Positions 37,785 to 48,981 of a stretch of DNA of 64,000 nucleotides are shown here, piece by piece. Position 1 is the first letter of the stretch, and each line of letters starts with the position of its first letter. Both the position numbers and the translations under genes were made by a program. Under the pieces are notes generated by a model. That model was not told the origin of the DNA. It saw only the letters and a list, made by a program, of their open reading frames with translations, and did no database searches. Source of the DNA: Sabethes cyaneus (Eukaryota > Arthropoda > Insecta > Diptera > Culicidae); NCBI RefSeq assembly GCF_943734655.1, contig NC_071355.1, positions 18,488,268 to 18,552,267 of the forward strand, read 5' to 3'.

Positions 37785-38000
37785 ATTACAAATATTTTAT
37801 AATGTTTTGGTCTTTCACCCCCCCATTCTTACAGTTTCCCAAAACCGGGAAACTAAGAGCAGAACGGGGCGAACTGCTCTTCATGTCTACGTTGTTATTT
37901 TCTATACAAAAACCTACGAAAAGAAAGAAAAAATCAAAAGAAATTCCATGGTTCGAATTTCAACTTTTGTTTCGTACCAGAAGCATTTATACTCCGTCAC
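37785..38000. repeat. Diverged direct repeat, copy B
   Basis: Partner of 35724-36050, described there. Copy B has a CCCCCCC run and an extra GGGAAACTAAGAGCAGAACG segment not seen in copy A. Confidence 0.6.
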
Positions 38001-38034
38001 TTATTTTTCGAGTTCTTTAGGCTGCACTATGGGC

Positions 38035-39608
38035 CAGAAATTAAAATTTCGGGACAAAAATATTTGCGGTTAAACGGCATGTCTCAGCTCAATGTGGTCT
38101 TCGGTAACTTGTTGAATAAAAAATTGATGCATATTTTGAAGGGGTCGTCCAATATTTAAACGTTACTTAAACAACAATTTAAGTAATAACTTTTTGAGTA
38201 AACTTTCTTTCACCTTTTTGGTTTCAAAATACTAAAGATAAACCAATTACAAGTATTTTTTCTGAAGACATCAAACTTCTACCTTTTACCCATTTTGATC
38301 AATAGACCTTTGTTTATAAACGACCCCTCAAATCACATTTCTTCTTGTAACATGTTTATTTCAACAGACAGCTCAATGTAAGGTTTTAGAAAATATTTTG
38401 CACACAAAAGAGGAATATTTTTGCTGAAGACTGTTTTGCTTTATATGCATTAATAATTAAGATATAACTGATTTTAAGTTAAAAACCGTCTGATGAAAAA
38501 TCCAAATTTCTTAGCCATATGCAAGTATCCCAAGTAACATTTTGGGTTTTATTGCACTCTCATGATGGCATTCAAGACTAAAATTAATCTTGAAGACCGC
38601 CATAAGAGTACAATAAAACGCACATTGTTACTTGGGATCTGCAATTAGTTTGCATACCTATTTGTAGGGAACTGTTAAAGTTATCTGCCCACATGTGTAT
38701 TTCAGAGAATACCTGGGAATACCATGGCTGGGAATACCTGGAAATAGCGCGGATTTTTTTCGTACATTTTATAACTTAATAAATATGCGTCCTAGCGTCA
38801 AACATTCTTCACAGAAAATATGTATTTCAACATACTGAATAACATTTGAAAGCAATAAAACAATCGTGTGCCAAGTTATTGACTGTAATTGATTTTTAAG
38901 TGCTCTTTTTTAACACATCCTTTTATTTAGCAACCGGTAAGAGATAGATAGTTACTTTATTCAGCCAAGTTGCTTACTTTAGTATGTTCTGCAACTTTTG
39001 GAGAAAATTTTTTTTAATTTATTTAAGAAAACAAAAGTTTGTAACACCCTAACAGGTGAATTCATGGTCACCCTAATAGTGCAGGAAGATGCGCTATATT
39101 TTATTATTTTACTTTTCCGAAGACACCACCCTTGCAAAAATTCGGATTTTTCATCAGACGGTTTTTAACCTAAAATCAGTTATATCTTATTAATTAACAC
39201 AGAAAAAGCAAAATAGTCTTCAGCAAAAATATTCATCTTTTATGTGCAAAATGTGTTCTAGAACATCACATTGAGCTGTCTGTTGAAATAAACATGTTAC
39301 AATAAGAAATGTGATTTTATAAACAAAGGTCTATTGCTGAAAATGGGTAAAAAGTAGAAGTTTGATATCTTCAGAAAAAATACTTGTAATTGGTTTATTA
39401 AATATATTTTTTGAAACCAAAAAGGTGAAAACAAATTTACTCAAAAAGCTATTACTTAAATTGTTGTTAAAGTAACACCTAAATATTGGACGACCCCTTC
39501 AAAAGATGCATCATTTTTTCAAAAGTTGCCGAAGTCCACATTGAGCTGAGACATGCCGTTTAACCGCAAATATATTTGTCCCGAAATTTTAATTTCTGGC
39601 CCATAGAG
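38035..39608. mobile_element. Transib-like foldback element, copy 1
   Basis: Arms of roughly 475 bp: 38035-38510 matches the reverse complement of about 39140-39608. They begin CACTATGGGCCAGAAATT, pass through GGTTAAACGGCATGTCTCAG and GGGGTCGTCCAATATTTA, and end at AAAACCGTCTGATGAAAAAT. The central 630 bp is single-copy within the element and non-coding. The right terminus has decayed to CTCTATGG when read inward, and the flanks (GGCTG, GAAGT) give no target duplication. Family-level assignment comes from copy 2, which keeps a 5-bp duplication. A small MITE is nested at 38529-38636. Confidence 0.75.
38529..38636. mobile_element. Nested 108-bp palindromic MITE
   Basis: Absent from the second Transib-like copy, where AGTATCTGCAATTAG is continuous; here the insert lies between AGTAT and ATCTGC with AT duplicated. 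Ends CCCAAGTAACA and TGTTACTTGGG are exact inverted repeats. Inside, TTTTATTGCACTCTCATGAT and its near complement extend the palindrome. Confidence 0.8.
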
Positions 39609-39734
39609 GAAGTGAAGCTCACAGACGATTGGTTTTATATCAAAAAATTTGACCAATGTCCCGCATTTTTTATTTGGGGCGGGGGGAGGGGAAGGGGGAT
39701 GGACTGAGAAAACCTTACTTGCAATAACCTTCAT

Positions 39735-41535
39735 TCGATTTTTGGACTTCTCAGCTTTTAGACCATTCAACTATTCGACTTCACAAATTTCACCTTTTCT
39801 CGACATTTTAATTTTTTTAGTTTTCGTCTTTTCAATTCGTGGCTTCTTGACTTTGCAGGTTTTCGACTTTCCGATCTAACAGCTTTTAGAATTTCTGAAT
39901 TTTGGTTTTGTAACTTTATGCATTTTCAACTTTTGGACTTTTCGACCAAAAGAGTTAGATTTTATGACTTCTCAACTTTTTAACTTTCGTGATGTTCGTT
40001 TTTTTGACTTTTTGACTTTTAAAATGTTCGAATTTTTACTTTTGCGGCTTCACTATTTTACAATTTTTCTACTCTACGACTTTCGGTTTTTTTGGGGTTT
40101 TTTGCGTTACAACTTTTCGAGTTTTATATTTTTTGACTATTCAACTTTTCGACTTTGCGATTTTCGGCTTTTCCTTTTTGAGTTGATTTCTCACTTTTTT
40201 GGCTTTCTGACGTTTTAACTTCAGAAGTGTTCGATTTTTGGACTTTCAGATTTTCGACCTTTAAAGCTTTTTGACTATTCAACCTTTTAACTTCACAAAT
40301 CTAGCCTTTTTCTGCCTTTCCGGATTTTTGAGCTTTCGAATTTTCAATTTCTGGCTTTTTGACTGTCTGACTTTTCGGCTTTTCAACTTTTCGCCCAAAA
40401 GTTTTCGACTTCTCAACGTTCAGACGTTGTGATTTTTGGTGTTTAACTTTTCGATCAAATGACTTAGCTTCTTCGATTTCACAACATTTTGACTTTGCTA
40501 TTTTCTGCTTTTTAACTTTTTGGCTGTTATACATTTCAAGTTTTTTTTTGTTTGATTATAGTCACTTTAACCAGCTTGGGTCATTCGTGACTTCTGCGGG
40601 GTTTGGATTTGAACCCGGGTCCTCGGCGTGAGAAGCGTGAATGCTAACCACTACGCTGAAACTGACCCCACATTTCAAGTTTCGAATTTTTCGGCGTCCC
40701 TATTTTTCGACTTTTTTACTCCTTTTTCACTCCTTTTTCACGTTTTGTCTTTTCGCTTATCAACTTTTCGACTTTTCTATTTTTGAACTTCTCGACTGTC
40801 CGATTTTCGTTTTTTTGCTTTTGAATTTTCAGCTTAAATTTCAATATTTCGTCTTTTCGGTATTTCGACAATTCGACTTCTTGACTTTCGCACGTTTGGA
40901 ACTTTAGACTTGTTGACGATTTTGATTTTTAGAGGATCCCTCTTCTCAATTTTTCAACTTTTCGACCTTTAAATTTTTGGTTTTTTAACTTTTTTTGATT
41001 TCACAGCTTTTATATTTTTTGGCTTATTATTTCTTTTCTCTAATATTTCAGCTTTTCGACTTTTCGTTTTTTGGACTTTTCGACTATTCAACTTGTAGAC
41101 CTCACGGATTCTCGGCTTTTTGAGTTTTCAACCTCTCGGCTATTCGATTTTTGGCCTTTTCGATTTTCCAACGTTTCAACATTTCTACATTACTAACTTT
41201 GTTTTACTTTCGGACTTTTCAGCTTTTTAAGCATTTTAGGATTTTAGACCAAAAAACTTTCGATTTTTCGACTTCTCAACCCTTTGACTAAAGTCGATTG
41301 CAATTTTCCGACTTTTTTACTTTTAGATATTTCCTCTTCTTACTTTTTGCTTTCTGATTTTTCATCTTTTCAGTTATTGACTATTCAGCGTTTTGAATAC
41401 ATGATTTTCGTTTTCTGGACTTTTCGGATTTTCTACTTTTCGACCAAAAAGATTTCGCCTTTTCGACTTCTCAACTTTTAGACCTTATGATTTTTTAGCC
41501 TTTTAATTATTCGAATTTTCGGTTGAAAGACTTAG
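39735..41535. repeat. Degenerate octamer satellite (TTTTCGAC)n, part 4
   Basis: T-rich plus strand that parses into 8-bp words with few phase slips, for example GACTTCTC, AGCTTTTA, GACCATTC, AACTATTC, GACTTCAC. Position 1-3 vary while the TTTTC core is kept. A longer phrase, GACCAAAA followed 17-23 bp later by GACTTCTCAAC, recurs at 39944, 40392, 41247 and 41442, so there is higher-order repetition. A SINE is inserted at 40541-40669. Confidence 0.8.
40541..40669 (-). mobile_element. tRNA-derived SINE, full length
   Basis: On the minus strand it begins GGGGTCAGTTTCAGCGTAGT, with the pol III A box in GCGTAGTGGTTAGC and the B box GGTTCAAATCC. A tRNA-unrelated part follows (CAGAAGTCACGAATGACCCA; GTGACTATAATCAAAC), ending in an A tract. 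The 11-bp sequence ACATTTCAAGT flanks it on both sides (40531-40541 and 40670-40680), a target duplication of LINE-mediated insertion. Length is about 130 bp. The 3' part resembles a mosquito SINE tail I remember (GTGACTATAATCGAAC), but the family name is not certain. Confidence 0.9.
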
Positions 41536-41539
41536 ATTT

Positions 41540-42275
41540 ATCTGAGGGGTTGTGCACAAGACACGACCGCATAGGTGACGTAGTACTACGTAAGTCTCTT
41601 TGTAGCGAGATTAGAATGTATCCATGTATGTAATAATACGATTCTTCATGTATACAACCTACATACGCAACGTTTATCAAAGTAGTAACATTGTATACGT
41701 TCAATCCTCAACCGATTTTGGAGTTATATCCATGAATTGATTGAATCTATTTTATTAAAACGGAACTGTTGAGGATTACAACATATTTGAATTTCGCAAT
41801 AATCAAAAAATACCAAGTGAATATCAACCTTAAATTAAATTAGTACATGTACACGATATTGTTACTTTACCCACTGAACTGAAAGTGAGCTACTATTTGG
41901 CCTTCGGCAATTGTATTTCCGCTTCAATTGATATTATATTACTTATTATCGCTTCATGAAAATCTACATATGTATTGGTGAATATAAAACCACTTTATAT
42001 GAATAGTTTAGTTAGTCTTAAGAAACTCGTTCAATTATATACATCAAACAAATTCTCGTCGTTATCATTTCGCGATCTCGAAAATTCAATAAATTCGAAA
42101 TCGTCGAATTATATAAAACAGGAACTAAGTCAGTAACTAAACCAAACAGTAAATAAATTTTTATGATCTGTTTCTACGTTGAATAGTGCTTTTCCTCTGG
42201 TAATCGGTAGACGGTACGCGCAAGTTTTCAAAAAGCTGAAAAATTTGTGCAAAACTTTTAAGTTGACTTTATAGT
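41540..42275. repeat. Dispersed repeat X, copy 2
   Basis: Ends match the two parts flanking the composite at 13.7-17.1 kb: GTGCACAAGACACGACCGCA near 41554 and AGACGGTACGCGCAAGTTTT near 42209. The middle 400 bp has no counterpart in copy 1 and no coding potential. It interrupts the octamer field. Confidence 0.65.
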
Positions 42276-43011
42276 TGTGATTTTTAAATTTTTCGAATTT
42301 TGGACTTTGCAAATTGATGATTTGTGTTTTCGACCTTTCAATTTTTGGCTACTGCACTTTTTGACTTTTCTGCATTTCAGTTTTTGGACTTTTCAAATTT
42401 TCGACCTTTCGGTTTTTCGACTTTTAAATTTTTCAGCATTTTTGGACTGCTTAACTTAGCGGTTTATGGTGTTTTCACTTTCCGATTTTTCAACTTTTCG
42501 ACTTCTCAAGGTTTTGACGTTGCGATATTCGGCTCTAAAAGTTAACTTTCAACTTTTCAACATTTCACATTTTCGTTTTGTCGACTTCTCTAGTTTACGA
42601 CATTTTTACTTTTCGACTTTCTGTCTTCTCGATTTTTCAGCTTTTTGACCTTTCGATCTTCCGACTTTCCTTCTTTGTAAGTTTTCAACTTTTCTACTTT
42701 TTGAGTTTACGACTTTTCAATTTTTCGACCTCACAGTTGTCGTTTTTGTTTAAGTTTTTGATTTCACGAATTTTTTAAAATAATTTTTCGATTTAAGACA
42801 TTCCAACGTTTTGTCTTTTAATCTTAGCTTTTAGACCGAGAAGTGATTAACGTTTTGTCTTTTCCATTTTCAAATTTTCGCCTCTTTGGCTTTTCAACTT
42901 CGTGAACTATCAATTTTTCGGCTCTTCGGCTTTTCGACTTCTCGCCATTGCGGCAGTTCGACTCCACGGACGGTTCGAATTTTTGACGTATCGACTACTC
43001 AACTGCTTGAC
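42276..43011. repeat. Degenerate octamer satellite, part 5
   Basis: Continuation of the T-rich octamer field in the same orientation (GACTTTTC, GACCTTTC, GACTTCTC words), between repeat X and a non-LTR 3' end. Confidence 0.75.
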
Positions 43012-43200
43012 TTCGTCGTTGCCGTCAGTGGCTTAGAGGGCACGTGGCTGTTTCAAGCAGTCGTCTCCATTTAACGCGATCTTGGGCCACTCGTCGCCAA
43101 TTTCTCAATCGTCTCTGAAGTTCCAAATCTTTTTCGACCAGATCGAGCCATTTTCACATGTTGAACACTCCTGTTTGTAGTGCCGGTGAGGTTGTTGAAC
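43012..43200 (-). pseudogene. 3' end of an RTE-like non-LTR ORF2, 5'-truncated
   Basis: Reading down from about 43190, LTGTTNRSVQHVK is followed after a one-base slip by WLDLVEKDLELQRRLRNW, then RRVAQDRVKWRRLLETATC, then PLSH and a TGA at 43025-43027. The WLD-VEKDL and NWR-VAQDR-KWRRLLE pattern is the C-terminal tail of RTE-like endonuclease/reverse-transcriptase proteins of insects. Only about 55 residues remain. Octamer field lies on both sides, so it is a short dead-on-arrival insertion. Confidence 0.65.
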
Positions 43201-44230
43201 TTTAGACTTTTCGATTTATTATTATTATTATTGAAATTTTCTATTTTGCAGCCTTTCCAGCTTTTCGACTTATTAATTTGCTGAGTTTTCAACGTTTCAA
43301 TTTTTTAACCTGTCAACTTTGCGATCTTCTGCTTCTTAAATTTTCGACTTCTGGACTTATCAACTTTTTTAGTTTTCGATTTTTCGACTCTATTACTTTT
43401 CGATTTTTTAACCTTTTAACTTTGCGATTTTCGGCTTTATGACTTTTCGGCTTCTCGACTTTAGGATTTTAACAGCAATTTTCGGCTCTTTTACTTCTCG
43501 ACTTCTCGACTTTTCAACGTCTTGACTTTCCAACTTTTCGAGTTCTCGGCGTTCGATTTTTGGACTTGAACAATAATTTTTAACCTTTTTGTCTTTTGGC
43601 ATTTCAAATGTTCGTCTTTTCTGCTTTGCAGTTTCTCAACTTTTCGGCTCTTGTCTTTTTGACTTTTTGAGTTTCCAAATTTTCGACTTCACATCCTTTG
43701 AAGTTTTTCAGGCTTTGATTTTTCAGTTTGGCGAGTTTTTATTTTTTCGACTTCGGCTTTTGGCTATTGATTTTTCTACTTTTTGTCCTTTCGACTTTTC
43801 GATTTTTGAACATTCCGACTAAGCGAAATTTAAATTTTCATCTTTCAGAATTCACGACTTTTTGGGCCTTTTGACTTTTCGATTTTCCGACTTTCCAGCT
43901 TTTCGACTTTTTGACATTTCAATTTTTCGTCTCGTCGATTTCTTGTTTCATGTTCTCGCCCTTCCACCTTGTCCACTTCTCGATTTTTCTGCTTGCTTAC
44001 TTTTTATTTGCTCGGCTTTGCGATTTTCGAATGCTTGACTTTTCTTGTTAACTTTTGAACTACTCGGTCTTTGTCAAAAGGCAACATTTACACTTATCAT
44101 CTTGTCTACTTTCGTCGTTTATATTTTCTCAATATTTAACTTACCGACTCCGATTAAATGTTTAGTTTTCTGTTTTCTGATTTCCAATTTCGGTTTTCTG
44201 GTCTTCGGTTCTTCTGTTCTTCTGCTCTTC
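43201..44230. repeat. Degenerate octamer satellite, part 6
   Basis: T-rich field with especially clear 8-bp phase around 43500-43545 (GACTTCTC, GACTTTTC, AACGTCTT, GACTTTCC, AACTTTTC, GAGTTCTC). A (TTA)5 tract lies near 43220. It fades out around 44230. Confidence 0.78.
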
Positions 44231-44424
44231 TGTTGAGATGGAAACAAGTAGAAAAGTTGTCAATGAAGCTTTTAACTTTAGCTTAAAATTATAATTCGAC
44301 ACCTTTAGTTACAAAAATTCTGCGGAGACGCATAATAATTATTCCTTTCCTTGCAACTGCCTGCTAGTACTCCAGCTTACTTGCTTTAATTTACGCTCCT
44401 TAACTCGTTTAATATGCTTTATAA

Positions 44425-45398
44425 TGGACAATATAAAGTACGCACCCGCTCTCATACTATATAACACGCGGTATCTTTTTTATTGTCAAACGTATGAACT
44501 CGGTGTATTTGGACAAATTGTAGCATTTTCAATGCTTTAAACGATTTATGTATCGTTAAATATAAACATTAGCTATTTTGATCAAACTATTGTATAGTTC
44601 TAGAAAAAGTGAATTTTTAGTTGGGCAGAATAAAGTACGCACTACTAATATAATGACTGCACAACGCCGCCTACTGCATACGAATAGTTTCCTCGCCATC
44701 ACACTGCAGCGAAATGCCAAAACAAATTTTTTGTGATTGATTTTTCATTACTGGGGCGCGTTTTTATCTGGTACGATGGCAAAAAAGCAAATTTGTGAAG
44801 ATATCCGTAAACTTATCGTTAAAAATCGTAAGAAAGGTTTCTCGAACAGACAAATTGCTCGAAGATATAAAATTAGTGAGGCAGGAGTACGAAAAACATT
44901 GAAAAAATATGCGGAACTTGCAAGCGTGAAAGACCGGACTGAAAGAGGAAGACAGCGGAGGACTACAACCAGTGATGATCGCCTGATTCGTCGAGAAGTG
45001 GCTAAAGATCCGTTCTCTACCCGCCGAGTAATCCGAGAAAATACGAACTTAAATATTTCCGAACGAACTGTTCGTAAAAAACTGAAGGAAATGGGATTTA
45101 AAAATGGATTTGCTCAACGAAGGCCATTTACCCGAAATGTTACAGGTTTGTTTATTTCATATTCAATATTTGTTTTTAAGTAATATTAATTTGTATAGGA
45201 TCAAGCGTCTTAAATTTGCTCAAAAATATATCGACAAACCTCTGGAGTATAAAGCATCTGTATAAAACATCTTCTGAAAGTACATCTATAAAGCTAATTT
45301 TTGTTCGATCACTATGAATAGTTATCTACTATAAATAATGAGAAAAGCATGAATGTTTCAAGATGTGGTAAGTGCGTACTTTATTCTGTCCAGTACTG
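44425..45398 (+). mobile_element. Tc1-like element, internally deleted
   Basis: AGAATAAAGTACGCACTA at 44627 and the reverse complement of the right end, AGAATAAAGTACGCACTT (45370-45390), are inverted copies. A third copy, CAATATAAAGTACGCACC, lies about 200 bp outside the left one at 44429, as in IR/DR-type Tc1 elements with direct repeats in long inverted ends. The right end finishes CAGTACTG followed by TA. The left boundary is therefore either about 44425 or about 44619. It encodes only the DNA-binding half of a transposase. Confidence 0.7.
44776..45261 (+). pseudogene. Tc1 transposase, DNA-binding domain only
   Basis: ATG at 44776 opens MAKKQICEDIRKLIVKNRKK. The first helix-turn-helix is in GFSNRQIARRYKISEAGVRK (about residues 23-42). 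A GRQRR AT-hook-like basic patch follows, then a second HTH (RVIRENTNLNISERTVRKKL). This paired-like pair is typical of Tc1 transposases. The frame leaves the family after RRPFTRNVTG. The expected next segment, IKRLKFAQKYIDKPLEY, appears 50-60 bp downstream at 45199-45250, so either a small insertion or an unspliced short intron (GT..TATAG) separates them. Sequence then ends with no DDE catalytic core. Non-functional. Confidence 0.82.
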
Positions 45399-45399
45399 T

Positions 45400-48300
45400 A
45401 GGAAAAGAGCGACAAACAGGTCATGACGCATGCGACCACAGTTAGCAGTCACCGGAAAAACGACCGCCACGATTGTTCTGGTTTGCTGATGATTGTCACG
45501 TCGTGTCCTTTGGTTTGGTGCATTTCGCAATTCGGAACAAAAAAAAAGCTGGACGCGTTGTAAAATAATCCTTACGTGGGGGGTGGCTATCAGCGAACCC
45601 GGTCCGTGTGAGTGCCTTTTTTTTCAACTTTAAATTTTACGCACAGTAAAACTCTCCGCGGGTGATTAACGTTTCCTGACACCTTACACGCTCCAAGCAC
45701 AAAACGATGCGTTACGTTGGTGGAATGGTTAATTAATTGGTATTGCTGTTGCGATGGAATCTCCGCTGAGTGCCGGATTGGATTGCTGGAGGAAAATTTA
45801 ATTAACGAAAGCGAAAGAAACGATGGATTTTATTCTTTGTATGGTGGAAAAAAGCGCAAAGTCCAAAATGTTTCCAACCAGGAGGAATGGATTCCAGCTG
45901 GCCAGCAGAAATCGTGCAACATAAAATACTTTTGAAATTAAAAACAAAAACTTTACCCCTCAGAGATCCGTGATTGCATTTTAGTTTCACGGAAAGAAAA
46001 TACCCTTTGTTGTTTCCACAAGCGCATTTCTTCGCCACCCGGAAGGGGTGGCTGCGTTCATTTTGTTTTGGGATTTTAACGACGTGCTATCTCTTGCATC
46101 GGGCGAGAAAGACTCCGCTCGTACTGGGGGACAACTCCGTCCGGGACGGGCGGTTCATCCTTCTTTGCAAAATGGCATCCCTGGCGACTTCGTCATTCAA
46201 TCGACTCAACAAAGCGGAAAGCTTTTTAGGTTTGCCGTCGCTTGTTAGCAGTTCGCTCGTCGTTACAGGACCAACCATTCCTGCTTAGCTCAATCGAGAC
46301 CGAATGCTGTTAAACCATCGAACCTACAATGCGCGCCGTAAGCTGTAAGCATCATGGAAAACACAACGGCAGGAAGAGGGAAACACCCGGCCGCAGCTGA
46401 AAATTTTTGCCAATAAAAGTTGCTCGATCGCGCCCGATGCGCAAAAAGCTGAGTCGAAATTCCATTCCATCGTCTCCGGTGGTCGGTCGGTCGGTCGGTC
46501 GGTGGCAGTATTGGACATAGTATAAAGGAGGAAGTAATTGCCAATAATTACTATGGTGCATAAAAGTTTGGTCTCCCTGGGAACGACCTCGCACCGGCTG
46601 GGTCGGGAGTTCGCCGGCTTTTGCCACACGACACGGTTTGCTCGGGTCGAGAAGAATTGGATCATTAAAAGCTACCGTTCCTCCTCCAGTTTCCATTTAA
46701 CAGCAGAATTGCTAGCGCTAGATTCGATAATTAAAATTCATGTATTTAGTTTGCATTGGATTTTATTGGTGATCACACGCTTGTTTGAGGTTGGTTTTCG
46801 TTTCGGAGTTCGAACCGATATGTTTATGATTATAAATTCAACGATAATAGCTAGAAATTGTTGTGAAGTACTTGATGTCACTTAATTATTTATGTTAAAA
46901 TCAAATCCTATAAGGAAGGATATTGCGTTCTAAGGCTTAACGACAATTATTGAGCAGTGCCCATCTGATGAACTGATGAACCTACCATCTGTGAAACGCT
47001 CTGTTCCTGTTCCTGGTGGCCCCGAAATTTTCCGAAAGACTGAAATTCCGGTCCCTGTACGCCATAAATTTACGCAATAGATAGCTGCCGAATTTCGAAT
47101 GCTATTGTGCGTGCCGGGATGAGCCGGGCACAGGCGAATATAATTTGGTTAAAATCCCTCGGCAGGCGCCGGCTACAATCCCAAGTGCAAACAATGTATG
47201 GCAAACCGATCGGAATGCGGAATGGCTTGGTTGACCAAATGCTGGAAAAGCAGCAGCCTGCTGGGAGGAAAGGATTTCCAATCGCATTCATTCCACAGCT
47301 CACTGTAGTTGCAGTAGGCTTCGCCTGTTGGCTAATGCATTGATGTGCTAAAAACAAAACTGCCAGTGTGTGGGTGCTTTGCATCATGGAAAAGTGGTTA
47401 CCTGTGCTGACGAGCAGCCGGATGGAAAAGTGAGGTTAAGTGGCATGCAATTGATTTGGTGGTTGAAGTATTTATTGCAAATTGTTTGCGCTTTCAATGA
47501 ACAACCGGTGAGGCGATAAATGAGCATTCTTCAGCTCATCATTCAGGCTCGCAATGGAGGAAGCAATAAATTCACAGCTAGTACGGATTAAGAGTACAAT
47601 TTTGCAAATTTCTATCCTTTGGGGAGGGAGGAAAAAAAGTGGTTCTTTACTGATGGTTTCTCTCCGTCGACCCATCCATCCGGTAAAGTACCTCTTCCAT
47701 TGAATAAATTCTAGATTGCCATCTGTTCGCTTCTAGTGCAAAGCAAGGCAAGCATAAATATGTCAATGTTGCTGGATTTCCGGCTGCTCGTACTTATAGC
47801 CGAATCCAATCAATTTTCCTTATGCTAATTTTTGCAATACTCTTCCTTCCGTATCGGCTCGTAATGGCCATTGGGATTGTATTGGACTGCAATCGATCAT
47901 GGGATGGGTTTTTTATGGTAAATTAAAAAAAAAAGAAAGAAATTGGCATTCATCGCAAAACCGATTTAAGTCTGGCTGTACACATCCAAAGGCGCCGGCC
48001 GCACCATCTAGCAGAACGAGTGTTTCGAGTATAAAATTGATTGATTGGATGGACGTTTCCGGGTGCCACGTGATTCATTGTTTCATCGTTCGGCGAACGT
48101 TCCTGTGAAATAGCAGAAGAAATCTGTTGAAAACCCAAAAAAAACCCGCATGGAAACTAAATTTCAGTTCCGTTTTGCACGGATTTTTGGCACATGGAAA
48201 GATGCTCGGTTTGAAAACAGAAAAAAGGCTTTTTATTGGACGCCACAGAAACAACCCAAAAATTACGGAGCTATTATTTACGAATAAATTTTGAATAGAT

Positions 48301-48590
48301 ATTCACTGGAATTGTTCGCTATTGCATTTGGAATCTGAATCCTGTGGTAAAAGTATCAAACGTTTGGAAAACATTAACAGATCTTGTGAAGCTGTGTCGT
48401 AAACAAACTAATCTTTCGTCCAAAAAATACGCTCTTTGACAGTTTGATGCAAGTCTCTCTTAATTATATTAGCAACACACAATTGATTCGTGCAAAAAGC
48501 ATACAGAATGACTGTTTGCATATTACAGTTTGCTGATTCACTGGCGGAACGCTTTGGAGAGTGAAAATAGATTTCAGAAAGTGCGATTTT
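45400..48590. other. Unannotated non-coding DNA
   Basis: No recognisable protein domain or RNA gene. A (GGTC)n tract lies at 46481-46503. Overlapping frames of 60-115 codons at 45.8-47.4 kb on both strands are not supported by any motif. Confidence 0.5.
46481..46503. repeat. (GGTC)n microsatellite
   Basis: About five to six tandem GGTC units; complementary in type to the GACC tract at 2207. Confidence 0.85.
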
Positions 48591-48616
48591 TCAGTGCAAT
48601 TCAGTGCAGTGCACTA

Positions 48617-48800
48617 GGCCTGTACGAGATTTCGAATAATTTCGTACAATTTCGCCTAAACCGAGATTTCGCGAAATTTCAGTTTCGCGAAATCTTAAAA
48701 ATATTTCATTGAATTTCGTCAAATTCCATCCGAAATTTCGCGAAGCCGCATTTTAAATTTCGTCATTTGCGAGATTTCGCGAAATTTCGAACCGAATTCT
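48617..48800. repeat. ATTTCG-rich block with TTTCGCGAAA palindromes (left)
   Basis: Starts GCCTGTACGAGATTTCGAAT and contains at least four copies of the palindromic ATTTCGCGAAA core, at about 48664, 48682, 48739 and 48773. A related block at 52735-52905 ends in AATCTCGCACTGCC, roughly the inverse of this start. The two may be ends of one diverged element into which the Transib-like copy 2 has inserted. Confidence 0.55.
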
Positions 48801-48981
48801 AGATAATGGAATTATAACAGTTTGCAAGATTTCTCAAGCAACTTATCAACAGGTCTAATATAATCATGATAGATCCTCTTTGCCTTTGCTCTCTTCAGCT
48901 TATTATGGAGAAACAAATGCACTTGAATGCATCTGCGTTGCATCCATCGGTTGATGGTCTCATTAGCTAACTAATCCTTAG

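Noticed and set aside
38035..39608. CACTA (CMC) transposon based on the CACTA start
   Set aside because: Termini would fit, but the better-preserved copy has a 5-bp duplication, not 2-4 bp, and an RSS-like inner motif, favouring Transib. Kept as the main alternative.
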